A stretch of 27,694 bases of DNA from contig NZ_MSTI01000026.1 in assembly GCF_001949125.1 (NCBI RefSeq), positions 1 to 27,694 on the forward strand, read 5' to 3'. The position numbers were made by a program, and so were the translations under genes. Origin of the DNA: Deinococcus marmoris (GTDB taxonomy: Bacteria > Deinococcota > Deinococci > Deinococcales > Deinococcaceae). The notes under the pieces were generated by a model, which made no database searches, was not told the origin of the DNA, and saw nothing but the letters and a program-made list of their open reading frames with translations. Shown here piece by piece: positions 22,979 through 27,694 of this stretch (within the stretch, counting starts at the first letter, position 1; the number at the start of each line of letters is the position of its first letter).

Positions 22979-24289
22979 TCAGCCGAGTATGGACGGGGCC
23001 GTGAGAGCTGACCCGCTCTGTTCTCGCGCCTCGCTCAAGTTCACCACCTGTCCCGTCCCCCGCGCCCGCTCAGCCGCAAAGACCATCAGGTGACTTTCCA
23101 GTGTTTCTTGCGGACCACTCAGGATCAGGCCAGGATCGTTCTGGTCCACTGCGGCCAGGAACGCCGCCATCAGTCCGTCGTCCCCGCCGCCATGCCCCGA
23201 CAGGATGCTGCCGTCCGAGGCAACATCGGTGTCGGTCACGGTGGTTTCGCCCGTCAGAAAGTCGTATACCTCCAGCTTCTGACTGTCGCCGTACAGTTCG
23301 CCGCGCGTGCCGAAGATACGGGTCTCGCGGCCACGCGCGCGGGTGAAGGCGGTCATGGTGAAGCTGGCCGTCACGCCGCCCGTGAACTCGAAGTTAACGA
23401 CCTGATGGTCCACCACATCGTTGTCGCAGGCGTAGACGCAGCGACCATAGGGACCGTCGCGCAGCGCCGCCGTCACGCCCTCCAGGGTGAAATCGGAGGT
23501 GATGACATTCAGCGGCCAGCCGGTATTTCCAGCCTCCAGTTGGCCCAGGTAATAGCGTTTGGCCGAGTACGGGCAGGCGTTCTCGATTTCTGGTGGGCAG
23601 TCCAGGCAGCGGTCCGCCGCGCCAGGGGGCTGGGCCTCACGCCGGAAGTGCTTCAGGCTGCCGAAGGACGACACGCGCTGACAGGGCAGGCCAACGATGT
23701 ACCGCAGCCAGTCCAGATCGTGGCAGGACTTGGCCAGCAGCATCGGGCTGCTCTCCTGCGAGTTGCGCCAGTGGCCGCGCACGAACGAGTGCGCCTGATG
23801 CCAGTATCCCACCGGCTCCAGATGCTCCACGCTGACGATCTCGCCGATGGTCCCCGCGTCCAGCACAGCTTTCAGGGCCTGGGTGTAGGCGGTGTAACGC
23901 AGCACATGGCAGACGCCCAGCATCACGCCATGTTGTTCGGCGGCGGCCACGATGCGGCGGCAGCCCTCCTCGTCGGGGGCCATCGGCTTTTCCAGCAGCA
24001 GGTGATAACCCAGGGCGGCAGCGGCTTCCACTGGGGCGACATGATCGGCGTCCTGGGTGGCGATCACGGCCACATCCGCCAGTTTTGGATGGTTCAGGGC
24101 GTCACGCCAATCGGTGAACACCCGCTCAGGCGGCAGTCCGTGGCGTTCGGCGAAGGCGGCGCGGCGCACGTCATCCAGCTCGGCCACCGCCACCACCACG
24201 CCCTCTGCCGGATGGGCAAGCGTGTAATCGGCGTAAGTCTGGCCCCGGCTACCTGCACCGAGAATCAGGAGTGAGACTGGCCCGCTCAT
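22979..24289 (-). CDS. Gfo/Idh/MocA-family oxidoreductase
   Basis: The protein has 436 aa and starts at the ATG at 24289, overlapping the stop of the GH4 gene by 4 nt (ATGA). An N-terminal Rossmann fold is marked by G-A-G-S-R-G at 11-16. The family E-K-P motif is at 100-102, and K-S-C-H-D-L-D-W at 187-194 probably supplies a catalytic His/Asp. The C-terminal domain is the usual open-face beta-sheet. A Cys cluster, C228-x2-C231 and C239 (CLDCPPEIENAC), is present and could bind metal. Members oxidise or reduce sugars with NAD(P), for instance at an inositol or hexose hydroxyl. With a GH4 partner, which itself uses a 3-keto intermediate, a keto-sugar step is plausible but unproven. It is the last gene of the operon. 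Confidence 0.9.
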   Translation of the reverse strand: MSGPVSLLILGAGSRGQTYADYTLAHPAEGVVVAVAELDDVRRAAFAERHGLPPERVFTDWRDALNHPKLADVAVIATQDADHVAPVEAAAALGYHLLLEKPMAPDEEGCRRIVAAAEQHGVMLGVCHVLRYTAYTQALKAVLDAGTIGEIVSVEHLEPVGYWHQAHSFVRGHWRNSQESSPMLLAKSCHDLDWLRYIVGLPCQRVSSFGSLKHFRREAQPPGAADRCLDCPPEIENACPYSAKRYYLGQLEAGNTGWPLNVITSDFTLEGVTAALRDGPYGRCVYACDNDVVDHQVVNFEFTGGVTASFTMTAFTRARGRETRIFGTRGELYGDSQKLEVYDFLTGETTVTDTDVASDGSILSGHGGGDDGLMAAFLAAVDQNDPGLILSGPQETLESHLMVFAAERARGTGQVVNLSEAREQSGSALTAPSILG

Positions 24290-25635
24290 GCGTTCACCGG
24301 CTCGCGCAGGTAGGCGGGCAGATCGGCGTGTTCGGCCTCCACCAGCTCGGCAAACATGGCCCGGATCTCATCCAGCGAGCAGACGGCGGCGGTCAGCGGA
24401 TCGAGCATCAGCGCCTGCACCGCCAGTTCGCGGTCCTGCCGGATCACCGAATCGGCCAGCAGACTGTGGACCGCCATATGAGAACGGTCCAGTGCTGCCA
24501 ACGCCTCGGGCAGCCGTCCGTAAGGCTGCGGGTGAATGCCGCCGCCGTCCACCGTACAGCCCACCTCCACCACGCCGTCCTGCGGCAGGTTGTCGATCAG
24601 CACAGTTCCGTCCAGCGCAGTATTGGGCAGATTGCAGGTGATGAACTGGGGCCGGTTCAGCCGCAGGCCCTCAATGATGTTGGAGGCGAACTCCGGGCTG
24701 CGGGTCATGTCGATGGCCGCCTCCCCGGCGTTCTCGCGGGCGATCAGATCGGCCACCCGCGCCGCATGTTCGGCGCGCCACTGCGGCCAGTTGTGGGCGT
24801 AAAAGCCGCTCTCACCCTTGTAGGCAGGCCGGGTGAACTGCGCCACCAGATCGGGGCGTTTGCGGAAATACGGCACGTACTCCGAGAAATGCCCGCTGGA
24901 CTCGGTAGGAAAGGCCCCGAAGTGCCGGAGCATCTCGAAGCGGATGATATCCTGCTCATAGATTTCGGGTTGCGCCACCGCCTGCTTGAGACGGGGCATC
25001 AGGTCCTGTCCCTGCCAACCCAGTTCCGTGAACCACGACAGGTGGTTGACCCCGGCGCAACGGTAGGTCAGCTCGTCGGCGGGCAAGTCCAGATACCCGG
25101 CCAGCTCGGCCAGCGTGTTCTGGACCGAGTGGCACAGCCCGTATACCCTGAGGTTCGAGCCGCGCGCCGACAGCAGCACCAGGGCGCTCATCGGGTTGGT
25201 GTAGTTCATCACCACAGCAGCAGGGGCCAGCCGCTCGATGTCGCGCAGAATCTCCAGCCACGCAGGGGCCGTCCGCAGAAACTTCATCACGCCGCCGGGG
25301 CCGGTGGTGTCGCCGATGCACTGGTCCACGCCATATTTCATGGGAATGTCGTAGTCGTGCTGGACGTTGCCCAGGCCCGAGACCTCAATGGTGTTGATCA
25401 CGAAATCGGTGCCGGGCAGCGCGGTCAGGCGGTCTGTGGAGGACGTGACCGTGAACGGCTTGCCGCTGCGGGCCACCGTCAATTCGGCCAGTTCATGGGC
25501 CTGGGAGAGCCGTACGGGGTCAATATCAATCAGGGCAAATTCGCCCGCGTCCAGGCCGTTGATAGCGAGAACGTCGGTGATCATCTGCTGGGCGAACACG
25601 GCGCTTCCGGCACCGATAATGGCGATCTTGGTCAT
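24286..25635 (-). CDS. GH4 family glycosidase (alpha-galactosidase MelA-like)
   Basis: The protein has 449 aa from the ATG at 25635, with GGAG 9 nt upstream. GH4 enzymes use NAD+ and a divalent metal (usually Mn2+) and cleave by oxidation-elimination-addition instead of the usual acid/base mechanism. Seen here: the NAD-binding G-A-G-S at 8-11, D-I-D-P at 37-40, G-D-T-x-G-P-G-G at 108-115, N-Y-T-N-P-M at 144-149, the metal-binding C168-H-S-V-Q, and C-A-G-V-N-H198-L. This pattern follows the MelA alpha-galactosidase branch more closely than 6-phospho-glycosidases, although alpha-glucosidases and alpha-galacturonidases are close relatives. It is cytoplasmic. Its place in an operon with tagatose-6-phosphate-type enzymes favours a galactose-derived substrate. 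No transporter is visible in the window. Confidence 0.9.
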   Translation of the reverse strand: MTKIAIIGAGSAVFAQQMITDVLAINGLDAGEFALIDIDPVRLSQAHELAELTVARSGKPFTVTSSTDRLTALPGTDFVINTIEVSGLGNVQHDYDIPMKYGVDQCIGDTTGPGGVMKFLRTAPAWLEILRDIERLAPAAVVMNYTNPMSALVLLSARGSNLRVYGLCHSVQNTLAELAGYLDLPADELTYRCAGVNHLSWFTELGWQGQDLMPRLKQAVAQPEIYEQDIIRFEMLRHFGAFPTESSGHFSEYVPYFRKRPDLVAQFTRPAYKGESGFYAHNWPQWRAEHAARVADLIARENAGEAAIDMTRSPEFASNIIEGLRLNRPQFITCNLPNTALDGTVLIDNLPQDGVVEVGCTVDGGGIHPQPYGRLPEALAALDRSHMAVHSLLADSVIRQDRELAVQALMLDPLTAAVCSLDEIRAMFAELVEAEHADLPAYLREPVNA

Positions 25636-25693
25636 GGGGAACAGCTCCAGAGGGAAAGCGTCAGCTCACCACAAGCTGAGGCGGGCGAGAGGT

Positions 25694-26620
25694 TCAGGGG
25701 AATCGACGTTCTGGGCCAACTGAGTGACATTCGGGTTCAGCCGGCGTCAACAGGCGGGTCTGCGCCATCAGCTCCCGCGCCACCTCTACACGGAACTTCA
25801 AGGGGCCACCCAGCATGGCGTTGGCGCTGCCCGCCGCGACGGCCAGCCGTAATGCGTCGGGAATGGACTGGCCGCCCTGACGCGCATACAGGAATGTGCC
25901 CAACAGGGTGTCGCCGCTGCCCACTGGATTCTTGACCTCAATCTGGGGGGCCTCGACTTCCCAGACTTCCTCGCCGATGAAAGCCGCGCCACGCTCCCCG
26001 CGCGTCAGTAGAATTTGAACGCCACTGCGTCCGTACAGTTCGCGGGCGGAGTCCAGCGTGCCGCTGCCGGTCAGCGCTTCCAGTTCGTGTTCGTTGGGCT
26101 TGATCAGACTGGCCCCGGCCTGCACGGCGGCTTCCAGTCCCGCGCCGCTGCTGTCCACCACTGGCCTGTCCAGGCCACGCAGCATCTCCAGAAATGCCGT
26201 TCCTGGCGTGTTCGGCGCGAGGCTGCCGCAGACCACCACCTGACCCTGGGGCAGGCGCGGCAGCAGGCGGGCCACCGCCTCCGGCTGATACGGGGGACCC
26301 GCCTCGTTGATCTCGGTGGGGTGGCCCTCGTCACTTAAAAAAGCCTGACATTCACGGGTCTCGCCCTCGCCGTCCTCCAGCACGTTATCCAGACCTTCGG
26401 CTTCCAACAGGGCGCGGAAGTGCTGGCCGTTAAAGCCGCTTACCACGCCCGCGACACAACCTTGTCCGCCAAAAGCCCGCACCGCCCGCGCCAGGTTGAC
26501 GCCCTTGCCCCCCGCCGCCACCGTCAGCCCCGTGACGCGGTGAAGCTGGCCTGGAGCAAGGAAACGGTCCAGGGTCATGGTCCGGTCCAGGCTGAGGTTG
26601 GGCGTCAGCGCAACGATCAT
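25694..26620 (-). CDS. PfkB-type sugar-phosphate kinase (LacC/FruK-like)
   Basis: The protein has 308 aa from the ATG at 26620, which gives the typical family start MIVALTPNLSLD. Another ATG at 26635 adds MPEPD, and both have the same weak upstream sequence because of a 15-bp duplication. Motifs: G-G-K-G-V-N at 37-42 (substrate binding), I-K-P-N-E-H-E-L at 173-180, and N-P-V-G-S-G-D at 231-237 with the catalytic Asp237. The N-P-V-G-S-G-D form is characteristic of tagatose-6-phosphate kinase LacC, where FruK and PfkB proteins more often have G-A-G-D. The reaction would be tagatose 6-phosphate + ATP to tagatose 1,6-bisphosphate; fructose 1-phosphate kinase activity is the alternative. It lies 28 nt after the aldolase gene. 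Confidence 0.87.
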   Translation of the reverse strand: MIVALTPNLSLDRTMTLDRFLAPGQLHRVTGLTVAAGGKGVNLARAVRAFGGQGCVAGVVSGFNGQHFRALLEAEGLDNVLEDGEGETRECQAFLSDEGHPTEINEAGPPYQPEAVARLLPRLPQGQVVVCGSLAPNTPGTAFLEMLRGLDRPVVDSSGAGLEAAVQAGASLIKPNEHELEALTGSGTLDSARELYGRSGVQILLTRGERGAAFIGEEVWEVEAPQIEVKNPVGSGDTLLGTFLYARQGGQSIPDALRLAVAAGSANAMLGGPLKFRVEVARELMAQTRLLTPAEPECHSVGPERRFP

Positions 26621-26648
26621 GTCTGGTTCCGGCATGGCTGGTTCCGGT

Positions 26649-27470
26649 TCATGCCCGGCCCGCTCCGCCCAGCGCGCGGATATACGTCTCGGCACGGGCC
26701 TGCATAGCGTCGCGCCCGGCCCCCAGGTAGTTGCGGGGGTCTCTGGCCCCGGCGTCCAGCGCTTCCCGCACGGCGGCGGTAAAGGCCAGCGTCAGATCGG
26801 TGGCGAGGTTGACCTTGGCGATACCCAGCCCCGTCGCCCGCGCCAATTCGGCTTCCGGCACGCTGCTGGCCCCGTGCAGCACCAGGGGCAGAGTGGTGAG
26901 TTCAGCCAGCCGTGTAAGCCGATCAAAATCCAGATGCGCGTTCTTGCTCTCCTGCTTGTGCGCGCTGCCGATGTCCACGGCCAGCAGATCACAGCCGCTG
27001 TCACGGATGAAGGCGGCCAGATGCGCGGGATCGTCATGGCGCTCACCGCTGCGCTCGCCCTTGACCACCACCTCGTACTCGGCCTCGAAGTAGCCGCCTG
27101 CCGCGTTGGCCGCGTCTGCCAGACGGCGCAGGGTGGCCGGATCGTCGCCCTCCAGCATCACGCCGTCGAAACCCAGGTTCAGGGCTTCGAGCGCCATCCC
27201 TTCATCCTCGGCGTGATCGAAGTGCAGCAAGATGGGCACCCCCGCCTCCGATTTCAGGCTCAGCCCCAGCGCGGCCAGTTGCGCCAGCCCGCCGTGCCGG
27301 GCGGCGTTCTGGGAGAACTGGAGGATCACGGGCGCACGCGTGGCCTCAGCCGCCCGCACGATGGCCTGCGCGGTTTCCAGGTTGACGGCGTTGAAGGCCG
27401 CCAGCGCGTAGCCCCCAGCGCGGGCGGCGCGGATGATGTCGGCAGAGGTTTGAGGAGCCGCCACGGTCAC
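26649..27470 (-). CDS. Class II aldolase (tagatose/fructose-bisphosphate, GatY/KbaY type)
   Basis: The protein has 273 aa from the GTG at 27470, which overlaps the upstream stop as GTGA. The frame is open further upstream, but that part lies inside the SIS gene. Class II aldolases are zinc enzymes splitting ketose 1,6-bisphosphates into dihydroxyacetone phosphate and glyceraldehyde 3-phosphate. H-F-D85-H86-A provides the catalytic Asp and a zinc His, H171 (D-I-G-S-A-H) and H199 (V-L-H-G-A-S) are the other likely zinc ligands, and K-V-N-L-A-T-D at 219-225 binds the phosphate end. Departures from the common I-G-T-x-H-G and L-H-G-G-S forms place it away from housekeeping Fba and nearer to GatY/KbaY-like or unassigned paralogues. 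Next to a LacC-like kinase, tagatose bisphosphate is the likely substrate. Confidence 0.88.
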   Translation of the reverse strand: MTVAAPQTSADIIRAARAGGYALAAFNAVNLETAQAIVRAAEATRAPVILQFSQNAARHGGLAQLAALGLSLKSEAGVPILLHFDHAEDEGMALEALNLGFDGVMLEGDDPATLRRLADAANAAGGYFEAEYEVVVKGERSGERHDDPAHLAAFIRDSGCDLLAVDIGSAHKQESKNAHLDFDRLTRLAELTTLPLVLHGASSVPEAELARATGLGIAKVNLATDLTLAFTAAVREALDAGARDPRNYLGAGRDAMQARAETYIRALGGAGRA

Positions 27471-27694
27471 GCGAGGGTCACCACTTTGGTCAGCCAGCGG
27501 GGGGTCAGCGTGTCCAGCCCCTTGGCCTGCGCTACGCACTCGCCCAGCATCTGGAGGGCAGGCAGCACCCCCAGGGCGCGGGTGCTGGCATCGCCTGTCA
27601 GCTCAAAACTCACGTCGCCGGGTCCGCCAAAGCCGATGACCCTCGCGCCCTTGCCCATCAGGTCACGCGCCAGTCGGCCTTCCTCGGCTGCCGA
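27467..27694 (-). CDS. SIS-domain sugar-phosphate isomerase/deaminase, C-terminal part
   Basis: These are the last 75 codons and stop of a gene that runs off the right edge. The visible end reads GARVIGFGGPGDVSF, then V-L-P-A-L-Q-M-L-G-E, and closes with P-R-W-L-T-K-V-V-T-L-A. That ending (P-x-x-L-x-K-V-V-T-L) is typical of SIS-domain proteins of the GlmS-isomerase, FrlB and AgaS kind. In this operon, an AgaS-like role (galactosamine 6-phosphate to tagatose 6-phosphate plus ammonia, or aldose/ketose isomerisation) fits best. The sugar-binding and catalytic residues lie outside the window, so the substrate cannot be called. It is the most upstream gene visible and is translationally coupled to the aldolase. 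Confidence 0.75.
   Translation of the reverse strand, partial: SAAEEGRLARDLMGKGARVIGFGGPGDVSFELTGDASTRALGVLPALQMLGECVAQAKGLDTLTPRWLTKVVTLA

Overview
The window looks like a chromosomal segment of a high-GC Deinococcus-type bacterium. The clues are the very GC-rich codon use, an outer-membrane beta-barrel next to giant secreted surface proteins, a BTAD/SARP-type ATPase regulator with a long TPR-like C-terminus, short palindromic intergenic repeats of the kind known from Deinococcus, and a UbiA-family prenyltransferase resembling the futalosine-pathway enzyme MqnP. The genus is an inference.

Layout. Positions 1-126 hold the start of a UbiA-like prenyltransferase (minus). Positions 212-526 carry three tRNA genes (Pro-TGG, Gly-TCC, Arg-TCT) with a promoter and terminator. 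Positions 832-3060 encode a 742-aa lipoprotein with a probable beta-propeller C-terminus. On the minus strand, 3556-4520 is a Xre/RES toxin-antitoxin pair with a perfect palindrome over its promoter, followed by an orphan MoxR-like AAA ATPase (4628-5704). A Deinococcus-type palindromic repeat (5909-6043) separates it from a small unknown gene (6076-6438). A 1131-aa SARP/AAA/TPR regulator (6531-9926, minus) has a tandem 15-bp repeat in its leader. A 73-aa unknown gene follows (10105-10326).

From 21823 down to 10409 (minus) lies an apparent three-gene cell-envelope operon: a 492-aa outer-membrane barrel, a 2604-aa secreted protein with about 16 PKD-like units, and a 674-aa secreted protein with fibronectin-III-like units. 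It ends at a 17-bp-stem bidirectional terminator.

Positions 21824-22978 are a decayed stretch. It holds a second palindromic repeat, a 65-bp near-copy of the 3' half of tRNA-Arg and its downstream flank (22583-22647 versus 484-548), and 63 bp further on the C-terminus of a tyrosine recombinase. This is the footprint of integration at tRNA-Arg and suggests that 549-22582 may be an island, or that two elements accreted there.

From the right edge leftward (minus strand) runs a sugar-catabolic operon: SIS-domain isomerase/deaminase (partial), class II aldolase (GatY/KbaY type), LacC-type PfkB kinase, GH4 glycosidase (MelA type) and a Gfo/Idh/MocA oxidoreductase. Two of its junctions are 4-nt overlaps. 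Together they suggest release of a galactose- or galactosamine-type sugar and its breakdown through tagatose 6-phosphate to triose phosphates.
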